Shown one piece after another: positions 33,739 through 42,826 of a DNA stretch of 64,000 nt. Source of the stretch: Lachnospiraceae bacterium (GTDB lineage Bacteria; Bacillota; Clostridia; Lachnospirales; Lachnospiraceae); contig JAUNGG010000016.1 in NCBI GenBank assembly GCA_030524635.1, positions 1 to 64,000 of the forward strand, in the 5' to 3' direction. Numbering within the stretch: the first letter of the stretch is position 1; each line of letters starts with the position of its first letter. The notes beneath the pieces are model-generated. The model made no database searches. It was not told where the DNA came from and saw only the letters and a list, made by a program, of their open reading frames with translations. Position numbers and translations under genes: made by a program.

Positions 33739-34385
33739 GCCTGTTCCTCCCTTAGTATCTCCTGCAATCCCTTGATGATCTGGGTGATTTTTTCATTTTC
33801 CCGCTTCATGCTGACCTGATTCACCACCATACGGGCAGACAGGTCACACACCTCTTCCAACACTACCAGACCATTTTCCCGAAGGGTGCTGCCGGTCTCC
33901 ACAATATCCACGATCACATCGGCCAGTCCCACGATAGGCGCCAGCTCGATGGAACCGTTCAGCTTTATGATCTCAACGGTCTGATATTTTTTATTATAGA
34001 AATAATCCTTTGCGATATGCGGGTACTTGGTTGCCACCCGGATCAGTTCATGATGCTTTAACCGCTCTCTGGCCGCTTCCGGTCCGCACACGCACATGCG
34101 GCATTTTCCCATCCTAAGATCTAACACCTCATAAAGCTTCCGGCCTTCTTCCAGAATGGTGTCCTTTCCCACGATCCCGATATCAGCAGCTCCGTATTCC
34201 ACATAGGTAGGAACATCGTTTGCCTTTGCCAGGAAAAAACGCATTCCCAGATCCGGATTCTCAAAGATCAGCTTTCGGGAATTTTTATCCTTCATCTCCT
34301 CACAGCTGATCCCGATTTTATCAAATAAATCCATGGCTTTATTTGCAAGCCTTCCCTTTGCCAGGGCTATGGTGATCTCTCTCAT
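33735..34385 (-). CDS. hisG: ATP phosphoribosyltransferase, short form
   Basis: 216 aa. First committed step of histidine synthesis. This is the short HisG lacking the C-terminal regulatory domain, which works only with HisZ; hisZ is the adjacent upstream gene. Motifs: ALAKGRLANKAMDLF at the N-terminus, GAADIGIVGKDT, and the PRPP-binding segment DVIVDIVETGSTLRENGL. The ATG at 34385 overlaps the hisZ stop and has GGAGG five bases upstream; a TTG four codons earlier is rejected. Confidence 0.95.
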   Translation of the reverse strand: MREITIALAKGRLANKAMDLFDKIGISCEEMKDKNSRKLIFENPDLGMRFFLAKANDVPTYVEYGAADIGIVGKDTILEEGRKLYEVLDLRMGKCRMCVCGPEAARERLKHHELIRVATKYPHIAKDYFYNKKYQTVEIIKLNGSIELAPIVGLADVIVDIVETGSTLRENGLVVLEEVCDLSARMVVNQVSMKRENEKITQIIKGLQEILREEQA

Positions 34386-35668
34386 TCCGTCCTCCAACTT
34401 TCTTCACTGCTTAAGTATTCCGTCATATCAATCACATCGAAGGCTCCGGTCCGGGCACAGTAGGCGCGTACCTGGCTTCCGTCTCCAAACACATATAATA
34501 CATTTGAGATTCCGCTCCGAACTGCCATCTGGAGATAATCCTCCACAGAAGGTGTCTGGTGCTTCCGCTGGAACTGCACCGGGTGGTTCTGTTCCCGGAA
34601 ATGCTTGGCAAGCTGGATGGCAGGAACCCGTGCCGAGACATCAAAAAGAATCATGGTATTCACCTTCTCCACCGGAAGAGAGATCCCCTGGCTGGCCAGG
34701 GCCATCAGGAGGCGGTCTACTACAATACCGAAGCCAACTGCCGGCGCATCCTTGCCGAACTGCTGCAGCAGCTTATCGTAGCGGCCTCCGGTTACCACAT
34801 AATCGCCGGTGCCGTAGGTGTAGGCCTTAAAGATGATGCCGGTATAATACTGATACTTGCTCAGCATCCCTAAGTCAAAGGATACATACTCCGAGAGGCC
34901 GTAATTTTCCATGATCTCATGGACCTTCTCCAGCCGGTCAATGGCAAATCGTGCCCGCTTGTTTGTGGTCAGAGAGCGGGCCTGGCGGATCTGGTCAATG
35001 GAGCCGAACAGCTCTGGCAGGCGGAGGAAAACCTCCTTTAATTCCGGCTTCAGGGGATGAGCATTCAACAGCTCCTCCACGCCGAAAAAGTTCTTATTTT
35101 CGATCAAATCGCGAAGCTGCTCCTGGGTCTCCTCATCCAGCCCGGCCTCCTCCACCAGCCCGCGGTAGAATTCCACCTGGCCCAGCTCAACCTGAAATTC
35201 CTTCAGTCCGGCCGCCTTCAGACAGTCGATCACCAGAGCGATCATTTCGGCATCTGCATCGCTGGAATCATCTCCGATCATTTCGGCTCCGGTCTGGGTG
35301 GATTCCTTTAACCGTCCCTGATAGCTGGTGTTGTTGGTAAAGGTGCGCTCTAAGTAGCAGAGGCGCAGAGGCATTGTCTCCTCGGAGAAATATTTGGACA
35401 CACAGCGGGCAATGGCCGGCGTCATATCCGGGCGCAGTACCAGCGTGTTATTGTCACGGTCAAAAAATTTAAACATTTCCTGGGAGCTTACGCTTCCCCG
35501 GTCTTTATTAAAAATATCGAAAAATTCAAAGCTTGGGGTTTCGATATGCTGATATCCATAGCGGTACAGGGTCTTTAAGATCTTCTCCTGCACCGTAAGC
35601 TTCTGCATACATTCTGCGTCATAGATATCCCGGACGCCTTCGGGGGTATGGATCAATTTATTCGCCAT
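34382..35668 (-). CDS. hisZ: ATP phosphoribosyltransferase regulatory subunit
   Basis: 428 aa. Class II aminoacyl-tRNA-synthetase-like paralogue of HisRS that binds histidine and activates short HisG. Motif 2 region is LVLRPDMTPAIARCV; the PRLCYLERTF-like segment is present as PLRLCYLERTF; the GGRYDKLLQQFG motif lies near residue 310. It lacks an anticodon-binding domain of the HisRS type, consistent with HisZ rather than a tRNA synthetase. First gene of the his operon, with AAGGAG before the ATG. Confidence 0.93.
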   Translation of the reverse strand: MANKLIHTPEGVRDIYDAECMQKLTVQEKILKTLYRYGYQHIETPSFEFFDIFNKDRGSVSSQEMFKFFDRDNNTLVLRPDMTPAIARCVSKYFSEETMPLRLCYLERTFTNNTSYQGRLKESTQTGAEMIGDDSSDADAEMIALVIDCLKAAGLKEFQVELGQVEFYRGLVEEAGLDEETQEQLRDLIENKNFFGVEELLNAHPLKPELKEVFLRLPELFGSIDQIRQARSLTTNKRARFAIDRLEKVHEIMENYGLSEYVSFDLGMLSKYQYYTGIIFKAYTYGTGDYVVTGGRYDKLLQQFGKDAPAVGFGIVVDRLLMALASQGISLPVEKVNTMILFDVSARVPAIQLAKHFREQNHPVQFQRKHQTPSVEDYLQMAVRSGISNVLYVFGDGSQVRAYCARTGAFDVIDMTEYLSSEESWRTE

Positions 35669-35740
35669 GTGGTCTCCTTACTGCTGCAATAGTATTTTGT
35701 CGCTGCATGTTATCATGAACAGCTCACCTGCGCCTCCTGC

Positions 35741-35770
35741 AGGCTTGCTGAGGCATGCTGAGGCATGCTT
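35741..35770. repeat. Three tandem 10-bp repeats in the his leader
   Basis: AGGCTTGCTG, AGGCATGCTG and AGGCATGCTT follow one another head to tail between the his promoter and hisZ. Each unit contains GCATGC or a one-base variant. They could be helically phased sites for a regulator, or parts of leader hairpins. No T-box or run of His codons is visible in the roughly 140-base leader. Confidence 0.6.
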
Positions 35771-35816
35771 CAATTACTTTCGTATGGTACAGTGCTAATC
35801 CAATAACGTGCCTTTT

Positions 35817-35845
35817 ATTATAGGAAACAAAGTGTATCTTGTCAA
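35817..35845 (-). promoter_or_regulatory. Consensus SigA promoter of the his operon
   Basis: TTGACA (35840-35845), 17-base spacer and TATAAT (35817-35822) on the minus strand; both boxes match consensus perfectly. The -35 begins 8 bases after the recU stop codon. Such a strong promoter suggests control in the leader or by a repressor. Confidence 0.92.
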
Positions 35846-35852
35846 CTGGTTC

Positions 35853-36392
35853 TTACGAATTTTGTTTCCGGTCCAGATCCCGCTGCAGCGGCTCTAAGTA
35901 ATGCACATACATATCCCGATGGGAATGGATCTGGTAAGACTTATCAATTTCCTCATAGGTAAAGCTTTTCCGCCCTCCATCTTCCATTCTCTTCCAAAAT
36001 TCCGCCACATGGTCAAATGGCAGATAGTAAATCTCATTTTTGGCTGTGTAGGACAAAATAATGAAGGAAACTCCTCCCTGGATCTCAAACTCCTTCATAA
36101 ATGCGATCTGGTGAGGGTGGATATTGTGAAGGGGGAAGGTGTCGGTCCGGCATTCCTTGGCATCAAAGCAGACCGGAATGCCCTGTATGGCTCCGATATA
36201 GTCCACCGTACTCTTCTGATCAAAGTAGGCCAGTGTAATGTGGCGGCTGGTCTTGTCGATCTCAATGGGGGTGATGGGGGTGGGGACCTTCTGGATCAGG
36301 GCCAGCCCTTTTTCCCGGTAACGGTCATTGGTGTGATTGATCAGGTCCTCCAGCCCGGAGCCCCGAAGGCCTCTGGTGTGCCAGGTTCCCAT
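35853..36392 (-). CDS. recU: Holliday junction resolvase RecU
   Basis: 179 aa. Cuts four-way junctions in recombination in Firmicutes. Family features: HTRGLRGSGLEDLINHTN at the start, KVPTPITP, then the PD-(D/E)XK catalytic core KSTVDYIGAIQG and CFDAKECR, and a later PLHNIHPHQIAFM. The ATG at 36392 has AAAGGAG eight bases upstream. The frame is open for 39 further codons into the trpS terminator, which argues against the longer start. No promoter was recognised between that terminator and the gene. Confidence 0.9.
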   Translation of the reverse strand: MGTWHTRGLRGSGLEDLINHTNDRYREKGLALIQKVPTPITPIEIDKTSRHITLAYFDQKSTVDYIGAIQGIPVCFDAKECRTDTFPLHNIHPHQIAFMKEFEIQGGVSFIILSYTAKNEIYYLPFDHVAEFWKRMEDGGRKSFTYEEIDKSYQIHSHRDMYVHYLEPLQRDLDRKQNS

Positions 36393-36487
36393 ACTTTCAG
36401 CTCCTTTCTCCTTTTCCATCTGTAAGCTTGCCGTCAGCAGGTTTGCCATTGAAGTGGGGGAATCAAAAGCATCCATATGCTGCCGAT

Positions 36488-36535
36488 GAAAAAAGGAAGG
36501 ACACTGCAAGACTGACTCAGTATTGCAGCGTCCTT
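36488..36535 (-). terminator. Terminator after trpS
   Basis: AAGGACACTGCAA (36497-36509) pairs with TTGCAGCGTCCTT (36523-36535), one mismatch, and a T-run follows on the minus strand at 36488-36494. It lies about 110 bases beyond the trpS stop, with another inverted repeat in between. Confidence 0.8.
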
Positions 36536-36547
36536 TTCATACGCTTA

Positions 36548-36598
36548 TCGTAACAGTTCCGTACCTTCACAATGCACAGGTTTACGGAATCGTTACTG
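36548..36598. repeat. Imperfect inverted repeat between trpS and its terminator
   Basis: CGTAACAGTTCCGTACC (36549-36565) and GGTTTACGGAATCGTTAC (36579-36596) form a stem of about 16 pairs with small bulges, around the loop TTCACAATGCACA. There is no T-run on either side. It resembles dispersed intergenic palindromes (REP-type) but only one copy lies in this window. Confidence 0.6.
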
Positions 36599-36646
36599 CC
36601 TATCATAACTGCAAACCCGCAGGACAGCCTGCGCTCCCCACGATTG

Positions 36647-37732
36647 CTATGCCTGGAAACGCTTGGACTGCTCTTCGATCAGGGCATGATCCTCAAAGTA
36701 ATTGATCTTCATGGAACGCTTTACATCCGCCAGGGTCTGGGCTGCCACGGCCTCCGCCTTCCGGCTTCCCTCCTCCAGCATCTTATAGACAGCCGGAATA
36801 TCCTTTTCAAATTCTTTTCTTCTTTCCCGAATCGGCGCCAGCTCATCCTGAATCACCTTATTCAGGAATTTCTTTACCTTTACATCTCCCAGTCCGCCTC
36901 TTGTATAGTGTGCCTTCAACTCGTCCAGATTCTTATAGTCAGGAAGGAATTTTTCAAAATGTTCATCCTTGCAGAATGCATCCAGATAGATAAAGACCGG
37001 ATTGCCCTCCACGCAGCCTGGATCCTCCACCCGCAGATGGTTGGGATCGGTGAACATGGACATAATCTTCTTTCTTACTTCCTCTTCCGTGTCGGATAAA
37101 TAAATGCAGTTGCCTAAGGACTTGCTCATCTTTGCCTTGCCGTCAATGCCTGGCAGACGAAGGCATGCCTTATTGTCCGGGAGCAGGATGTCCGGCATTA
37201 CCAGGGTATCCCCATAAACAGAATTAAACTTGTGAACGATCTCCCTGGTCTGCTCCAGCATCGGCATCTGATCCTCGCCTACCGGAACGGTGGTTGCCTT
37301 AAATGCTGTGATATCTGCGGCCTGGCTGATCGGGTAGGTGAAGAAGCCTACCGGGATGCTTGCCTCAAAGTTCCGCATCTGGATCTCCGCCTTTACCGTA
37401 GGATTTCTCTGAAGGCGGGATACGGTCACCAGGTTCATATAATAGAAGGATAATTCACACAGCTCCGGAATCTGAGACTGGATGAACAGTGTGGACTTAG
37501 CCGGGTCCAGTCCGGCAGCCAGATAGTCCAGAGCCACCTCGATAATATTCTGGCGGACCTTCTCCGGGTTATCGGCATTATCCGTCAAAGCCTGTGCATC
37601 TGCGATCATAATAAAGATCTGGTCATATTCTCCGGAGTTCTGAAGCTCTACTCTCCGCTTTAAAGAGCCCACATAATGGCCGACATGAAGTCTTCCTGTA
37701 GGTCTGTCGCCTGTTAAAATAATTTTTCCCAT
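36647..37732 (-). CDS. trpS: Tryptophanyl-tRNA synthetase
   Basis: 361 aa, about 30 longer than the Bacillus enzyme. Charges tRNA-Trp; class I fold. The HIGH-equivalent is [13 protein letters not shown] near the N-terminus and KMSKS is intact in [11 protein letters not shown] near residue 200. [14 protein letters not shown] is the Trp/ATP-pocket segment. It has its own consensus promoter 50 bases upstream and no T-box leader, which is unusual for Firmicutes trpS. Confidence 0.96.
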   Translation of the reverse strand: MGKIILTGDRPTGRLHVGHYVGSLKRRVELQNSGEYDQIFIMIADAQALTDNADNPEKVRQNIIEVALDYLAAGLDPAKSTLFIQSQIPELCELSFYYMNLVTVSRLQRNPTVKAEIQMRNFEASIPVGFFTYPISQAADITAFKATTVPVGEDQMPMLEQTREIVHKFNSVYGDTLVMPDILLPDNKACLRLPGIDGKAKMSKSLGNCIYLSDTEEEVRKKIMSMFTDPNHLRVEDPGCVEGNPVFIYLDAFCKDEHFEKFLPDYKNLDELKAHYTRGGLGDVKVKKFLNKVIQDELAPIRERRKEFEKDIPAVYKMLEEGSRKAEAVAAQTLADVKRSMKINYFEDHALIEEQSKRFQA

Positions 37733-37774
37733 AATTGTATAATTCCTTCCAAAATTGTCTCATGCTATCTTAAT

Positions 37775-37803
37775 AATATACCCTTTGGGCGGACGGATGT
37801 CAA
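37775..37803 (-). promoter_or_regulatory. Consensus promoter of trpS
   Basis: TTGACA (37798-37803), 17-base spacer and TATATT (37775-37780) on the minus strand. The -35 overlaps the stop codon of the upstream pseudouridine synthase gene. The leader is too short for a T-box. Confidence 0.85.
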
Positions 37804-38822
37804 GTGTTGTTGTACGTGGCTTCGGGCTGAAAAGGTATGGAAGCAAAGGCCTCTCCTTCTTCCATCCGCCGGAAGGCAGGGGGCAGGGAGGCTGTAAATT
37901 CTTTTCCGCTTAAGTAGGCCATGGGCTCCGGGAGCTTAGGCATTACCAGCTTCCAGGAGTGGAGCATTTGGGAGCGGATGCCGTAGGTTTGTTTTGCCCA
38001 TGCATTGACGGAATCGATGCCGTACTTGTAATCCCCTACGATGGGATGGCCGATGGAGGCTAAATGGGCACGGATCTGATGGGTTCGTCCGGTGATCAGG
38101 GTGACGGCCAGAAGGGTGTACCGGTCGCTGCCTGCCAGGGGAAGGTATTCGGTCATAATGGGGACGCTGTTTTCTACCTCCAGAGGGTAGATAGTCACCT
38201 GATTGGATTCTTCATCCTTTCGAAGGAATCCGGCAATCACCTGCTTCTTGGTAAGGCGTCCGGACACGATGCACTGGTAATATTTATGGATGCTCCGGTC
38301 CTTTAACACCTCTGACATGATCTGCAGTCCTGCCAGGGATTTTCCGGCTACCACCAGGCCGCTGGTGTTTCGGTCCAGCCGGTTGCACACCGATGGACGG
38401 AAGGTGCGGAGCTGCTCGATCCGGATATGCTTGGAATCGATCAGGTAATTGATGATCTCCTCCACCAGGGAGTGATCCGAATCCTTTGCCTTCTGGGAAA
38501 GCATCCCGGCCGGCTTGTTGACGATAAGAAGATGGTCATCCTCGTAAATAATATCCAGCTTCGGCCGTCTGGCAGCTGCTTGGGAGGGCGCGTAGGATTT
38601 TGACTGGGAAAACTTGCTGATGGTATCATCAGACAAAAAGAACCGGATCTCATCTCCCACCTCCAGCTTTTCGGAGCCCTCACACCGTTTGCCGTTTAAC
38701 GTGATATTTTTTTTCCGCATCATCTTATAGAGAAAGCTTTTGGGGGCAAGGTTTAAATATTTGGCAAGCAGCTTATCTAAACGCTGTCCGGCTTCATTTT
38801 CAGTTATGGTTAATGCCTGCAT
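37800..38822 (-). CDS. RluC/RluD-family 23S rRNA pseudouridine synthase
   Basis: 340 aa. An N-terminal S4 RNA-binding domain (RLDKLLAKYLNLAPKSFLYK, residues about 13-75) precedes a pseudouridine synthase domain with catalytic Asp in CNRLDRNTSGLVV near residue 150 and TGRTHQIRAHLA near residue 245. Cytoplasmic; modifies uridines in large-subunit rRNA, exact sites unknown. Probably the last gene of a cluster running from the RsmF-like gene, since the trpS promoter begins at its stop. Confidence 0.92.
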   Translation of the reverse strand: MQALTITENEAGQRLDKLLAKYLNLAPKSFLYKMMRKKNITLNGKRCEGSEKLEVGDEIRFFLSDDTISKFSQSKSYAPSQAAARRPKLDIIYEDDHLLIVNKPAGMLSQKAKDSDHSLVEEIINYLIDSKHIRIEQLRTFRPSVCNRLDRNTSGLVVAGKSLAGLQIMSEVLKDRSIHKYYQCIVSGRLTKKQVIAGFLRKDEESNQVTIYPLEVENSVPIMTEYLPLAGSDRYTLLAVTLITGRTHQIRAHLASIGHPIVGDYKYGIDSVNAWAKQTYGIRSQMLHSWKLVMPKLPEPMAYLSGKEFTASLPPAFRRMEEGEAFASIPFQPEATYNNT

Positions 38823-38854
38823 GGTGGCATGTCCTTTCTTGTATGTTTGATGGA

Positions 38855-39430
38855 TTACATGGAAAGATTTTTCAGCAGATTTACTGTGTACTCCACGCTG
38901 CCGTCATCTTCATATTCGCTGGCTGGCTTTAAGGATGCAGCCCGTTTAAAAAATGATTTCTCATCCGTAAGGATCTTAACATGGGGATCCAGACGGTGGG
39001 ACTGAAACATTTGATTTAAGAAGACTTCTGCCTTCTGGACGGAAAGCTTTGGGTTGGTGCAGTAGCAATAGACACCAGTGGGATGAATCAGGATCCCGTC
39101 CATAGGCATGATGTACTCCTTTGATGTCAGGATCAGATCATACAGCACTGCTGTGCGGTCTTCATAAGGCATCAGCTTCTGGTGGAAATCCTCGCCGGGC
39201 GTCCGGTATGGAAAGGCAGCCAGAAGGGGTGCTGCCAGATTGGCTACGGGAAGGACGGACACGATCGCCATAACCGTCAGAAGGTTCTGAAGAGATACCC
39301 GTTCTGTCAGCATCCTGGCGCCAAGCTGGATCAGGATAACGGCAGCGCCTGCGGCGATCTTAAGAAGCTCTGCTTTTTTATGATAATTCCGGTAGCCATA
39401 CTGGCCTTTTTCCGGGTGTGTTCGTTTCAA
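38855..39430 (-). CDS. Unrecognised membrane protein with two N-terminal helices
   Basis: 191 aa; family not recognised. A basic, Tyr-rich N-terminus is followed by two hydrophobic segments at about 24-41 (IAAGAAVILIQLGARML) and 50-74 (VMAIVSVLPVANLAAPLLAA). A soluble C-terminal part of about 115 residues has mixed alpha/beta composition and contains EDRTAVLYDLILTSKEY and HPTGVYCYCTN. It probably sits in the membrane with its C-terminus inside. It lies between the SDR gene (8 bases) and the pseudouridine synthase gene in the same direction. No function can be inferred from its neighbours. Confidence 0.75.
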   Translation of the reverse strand: MKRTHPEKGQYGYRNYHKKAELLKIAAGAAVILIQLGARMLTERVSLQNLLTVMAIVSVLPVANLAAPLLAAFPYRTPGEDFHQKLMPYEDRTAVLYDLILTSKEYIMPMDGILIHPTGVYCYCTNPKLSVQKAEVFLNQMFQSHRLDPHVKILTDEKSFFKRAASLKPASEYEDDGSVEYTVNLLKNLSM

Positions 39431-39437
39431 TTGCTGG

Positions 39438-40220
39438 TCATCTCTTTTCTTTTTGGATTAACATACATTCCCAAACCGCCAGGATCAGGGAATGAGGAAG
39501 CAGCCTGCAGAGCAGGAAAAACAGCTTCATCAGCAGTCCGTAGACAGACACCGTCTTTCCCATCATACTGTCGCGGATGGCTTTTTTTACCACCTTTTTC
39601 GGGTCTGCCATGGCAAGCTGCTTGTAGGCAGGCATATGGCCGGTGGTCTCTGCAATGTCAAAAAATTCGGTTTGAACCGGGCCTGGACATACGGCGGTGA
39701 CACAGATCCCCCGTTCCTTCAGCTCCGTGTGCAGGGCGCGGCTGTAGCTTAGGACAAATGACTTGCTGGCCGCATAGATGGCAAAATTAGGCTGAGGAAG
39801 GAAGGCGGCCGAGGAGGCATACTGGAGGATGCGCCCATTTCGTGCCATGTAGGGAAGGACCAGATGGGTAACAGCGCACAGTGCCTGACAGTTAAGCTGA
39901 ACCATTCCCAGCTCATCGGTCAGGGATACCTGTCCTACTGCACCGATCTTTCCATAGCCGGCTGCATTTACCAGAAATACCACCTGCGGAGTGTGCTCCT
40001 CCAGCGCCATCTTCAGCTTCTCCAATTGGATTCGGTCTGTAATATCAATGGAAAACAGCCGAAGGGCGGCCGGAAGGCGGCCTTCCAACTCCTCCATCCG
40101 CTCCTTTCGCCTGGCGATCAGCCAGATCTCATCCAGCTTTCCTCCAAAACGGTCTGCAAGCTGGATCACACTTTCTCTTCCCATCCCGGAGGAAGCTCCG
40201 GTTACAATTGCGATCTTCAT
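39438..40220 (-). CDS. Short-chain dehydrogenase/reductase
   Basis: 260 aa. Classical SDR fold: cofactor loop TGASSGMG at residues 7-14, NAAGYG, catalytic Ser in YASSAAF and YAASK (Tyr-x-x-x-Lys) near residue 150, then CPGPVQTEFF. A hydrophobic C-terminal segment (LLMKLFFLLCRLLPHSLILAVW) could anchor it to the membrane, as in acyl-oxidoreductase-like SDRs. Substrate unknown. It follows the YgiQ gene by 4 bases, so the two are cotranscribed. Confidence 0.88.
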   Translation of the reverse strand: MKIAIVTGASSGMGRESVIQLADRFGGKLDEIWLIARRKERMEELEGRLPAALRLFSIDITDRIQLEKLKMALEEHTPQVVFLVNAAGYGKIGAVGQVSLTDELGMVQLNCQALCAVTHLVLPYMARNGRILQYASSAAFLPQPNFAIYAASKSFVLSYSRALHTELKERGICVTAVCPGPVQTEFFDIAETTGHMPAYKQLAMADPKKVVKKAIRDSMMGKTVSVYGLLMKLFFLLCRLLPHSLILAVWECMLIQKEKR

Positions 40221-40224
40221 CAGG

Positions 40225-42114
40225 TCACCTCTTCTTTTTATGAATATTCCGAATGGTTTTCTTTTTCGCCGGCGGCCGGTCTGAAGGATACTCTTTCCTG
40301 CCTGTTTTGGCTCCCCGGGGGCGGATCAGGCATTTCGGCCCAAAGCCGATCAGATCCCGCCGCCCTGCCTTGATCAGGGCCTCTTCCACCAGATCATACA
40401 TCTCCGGATTCCGGTATTGGATCAGCGCACGCTGCATGGCCTTTTCATGAGGGCTGACCGGAACATACACCGGCTCCATATTCCGCGGGTCCAGCCCAGT
40501 GTAATACATGCAGGTGGAGATGGTGGACGGTGTGGGATAAAAATCCTGCACCTGCTCCGGCATATACCCCAGGTCACGGACATATTCTGCCAGCTCCACT
40601 GCTTCCTTTAAAGACGAGCCCGGATGGGAGGACATCAGATATGGAACCAGATACTGCTTCATACCAAGCTGCTCATTCATATCTGCATATTCCTTCATAA
40701 ACCGGCGGTAAACCTGATTCTTAGGCTTTCCCATCTTAGACAGCACCCCATCGGAAACATGCTCCGGCGCAACCTTAAGCTGTCCGCTGACGTGATACTG
40801 GCAAAGCTCTCTTAAAAACTTCCGGCTGGGATCCGCCAGCAGGTAGTCGAACCGGATGCCGGAGCGGATGAAAACTTTTTTTACTTTTGGAAGACTTCGA
40901 AGCTTCTGCAGCAGGGCGATATAGTCGGAGTGATCTGCCTTTAAATTCCGGCAGGGCTCTGGAAACAGGCACTGCTTGTGGGTGCATGCGCCGTGGCTCA
41001 TCTGCTTGTCACAGGCCGGAAAACGGAAGTTAGCGGTGGGGCCGCCTACATCATGGATATATCCTTTAAAATCCTTATCCTCCGTCAGAAGTTTTGCCTC
41101 CTCCAGCAGGGATTCATGGCTTCTTGCCTGGATGATCCTCCCCTGGTGGAAGGTTAACGCACAGAAGCTGCAGGCCCCGAAGCAGCCCCGGTTGCTGATC
41201 AGGCTGAATTTGATCTCCCGAATGGCCGGGATCCCGCCGGCAGCCTCATAGGAAGGATGATAGGTTCTCATATAGGGAAGCCGGTACACATCATCCATCT
41301 CCTCCTGGCTGAGAGGCTTGGCAGGCGGATTCTGTACCACGTACAGATTCTCCCGGTAAGGCTCCACCAGCCGTTTTCCAGAGAAGGGGTCTGTGTTGCA
41401 GTACTGGATATAAAAGCTTTCTGCGTAGCGCTTCTTATTGGCCCGCAGCTCATCAAAGGAGGGCAGGACGGTGGCATCATACACCGAATCCAGGCTTTTC
41501 GTCTTATAGACGGTTCCCTGGATAAAGGTGATATCTGACACTGCCAGCCCGCTGGCCAGAGCGTCAGCAATTTCCACGATGGAGCGCTCTCCCATCCCAT
41601 AGGAAATCAGGTCCGCCTGGGAATCCACCAGAATGGAATGCTTCAGCTGGTTGGACCAGTAATCGTAGTGAGCCAGTCTCCGCAGGCTGGCTTCGATCCC
41701 GCCGATGATGATGGGGGTCTTTTTAAAGGTGCGCCGGATCAGATTGCAGTAGACCACCACCGCATAATCTGGCCGCTTTCCCATCACCCCGCCAGGGGTG
41801 TAGCTGTCCTCCCGCCGTCTTTTTTTAGAAACGGAATAATGATTGACCATGGAATCCATATTTCCGGCAGAAACCAGAAATCCCAGTCTGGGCTCCCCCA
41901 GAAGAGCAATGCTGTCATCCTCCTTCCAGTCCGGCTGGGCAATGATTCCCACCCGGTATCCGTGTGCCTCCAGAACCCGGCTGATGATGGCCGTCCCAAA
42001 GGAAGGATGATCCACATAGGCATCCCCGGTAATATATACGAAATCACACTGCTCCCAGCCTCGTTTTTTCATATCAGCCGGGCTGACCGGCAGAAAATCA
42101 GATTTTGTATCCAT
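40225..42114 (-). CDS. YgiQ/UPF0313 radical SAM protein
   Basis: 629 aa. An N-terminal B12-binding-like region ([27 protein letters not shown]) precedes the radical SAM core with CxxxCxxC in [19 protein letters not shown] near residue 320. A basic C-terminal tail follows ([14 protein letters not shown]). The family is widespread and its reaction undetermined. TTGGAGG precedes the ATG. Embedded in a set of RNA-modification genes, which may hint at its role (inference). Confidence 0.9.
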   Translation of the reverse strand: MDTKSDFLPVSPADMKKRGWEQCDFVYITGDAYVDHPSFGTAIISRVLEAHGYRVGIIAQPDWKEDDSIALLGEPRLGFLVSAGNMDSMVNHYSVSKKRRREDSYTPGGVMGKRPDYAVVVYCNLIRRTFKKTPIIIGGIEASLRRLAHYDYWSNQLKHSILVDSQADLISYGMGERSIVEIADALASGLAVSDITFIQGTVYKTKSLDSVYDATVLPSFDELRANKKRYAESFYIQYCNTDPFSGKRLVEPYRENLYVVQNPPAKPLSQEEMDDVYRLPYMRTYHPSYEAAGGIPAIREIKFSLISNRGCFGACSFCALTFHQGRIIQARSHESLLEEAKLLTEDKDFKGYIHDVGGPTANFRFPACDKQMSHGACTHKQCLFPEPCRNLKADHSDYIALLQKLRSLPKVKKVFIRSGIRFDYLLADPSRKFLRELCQYHVSGQLKVAPEHVSDGVLSKMGKPKNQVYRRFMKEYADMNEQLGMKQYLVPYLMSSHPGSSLKEAVELAEYVRDLGYMPEQVQDFYPTPSTISTCMYYTGLDPRNMEPVYVPVSPHEKAMQRALIQYRNPEMYDLVEEALIKAGRRDLIGFGPKCLIRPRGAKTGRKEYPSDRPPAKKKTIRNIHKKKR

Positions 42115-42158
42115 ACATATTCCTCCAAATGATAACCGTTCTGCACCGCTCCGTCTCT

Positions 42159-42821
42159 TTAACTGGAAAAAAGCTCCAGGTAATTTTCAATATAATGATC
42201 GGCCAGAGCCTTTTTCTCCTCCTGCATGTTTCTGGAAAATTCATCGGCCACGGCGATTACCGTCATACCGGCCGCCTTTCCGGCACGAATCCCGGCAGGC
42301 ACATCCTCAAATACCAGACAATGCTCCGGCTCTGCTCCCAAATGCTCTGCCACCTTTAAATAGATATCTGGTGCCGGCTTTCCCATGGCCACCTCACACC
42401 CGGTGGTGATATTGGCAAAATACTGGCTGATGGATAAGGCATTTAATACCGCATCCACCATCTCACGGCCATTGCTGGTGGCAATCCCCATAGGGATGCC
42501 GGCCTGCTTCACATAAGCCAGAAAGGATTCTGCTCCCTCCTTCAGGGGAACCTGAGTGCGGTATTTGTCGATGGACATTCTGGTCCAGGCTGCTTTGATC
42601 TCCTCAATGGTGCTGTCCAGCTGAAACCGCTTCTTAAAATAATGCGCCGTTTCGGTAAAGCTCATACCTTCAATGGATTTCTGCAGATCCGGCGGACAAG
42701 CATAGCCGAAGCTGCCCAGATATTCAATATCGATGGCCTTCCACATCCACATGGAATCCACCAGAGTTCCATCTAAATCGAAGATCACTGCCTGTTTCTG
42801 ATGTAATAACGTATTGATCAT
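42159..42821 (-). CDS. HAD-superfamily phosphatase (beta-phosphoglucomutase-like)
   Basis: About 220 aa. Nucleophile motif [12 protein letters not shown] at residues 10-21, cap domain, motif [10 protein letters not shown], then the lysine and acidic motif [13 protein letters not shown] and [17 protein letters not shown]. The cap and length place it in the beta-PGM/phosphoglycolate-phosphatase subgroup; the substrate is not predictable. An ATG at 42830 overlaps the upstream stop, but AAGGA lies eight bases before the ATG at 42821, which is preferred. Confidence 0.88.
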   Translation of the reverse strand: MINTLLHQKQAVIFDLDGTLVDSMWMWKAIDIEYLGSFGYACPPDLQKSIEGMSFTETAHYFKKRFQLDSTIEEIKAAWTRMSIDKYRTQVPLKEGAESFLAYVKQAGIPMGIATSNGREMVDAVLNALSISQYFANITTGCEVAMGKPAPDIYLKVAEHLGAEPEHCLVFEDVPAGIRAGKAAGMTVIAVADEFSRNMQEEKKALADHYIENYLELFSS

Positions 42822-42826
42822 ACCCA

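Noticed and set aside
35669-35852. T-box or His leader peptide before hisZ
   Set aside because: The leader is only about 140 bases, has no T-box core sequence and no run of histidine codons; a 12-codon frame found there has no usable ribosome-binding site.
36393-36509. 39-codon N-terminal extension of RecU
   Set aside because: It would start at a TTG within the trpS terminator, while the ATG at 36392 has a strong ribosome-binding site and matches the usual RecU N-terminus.
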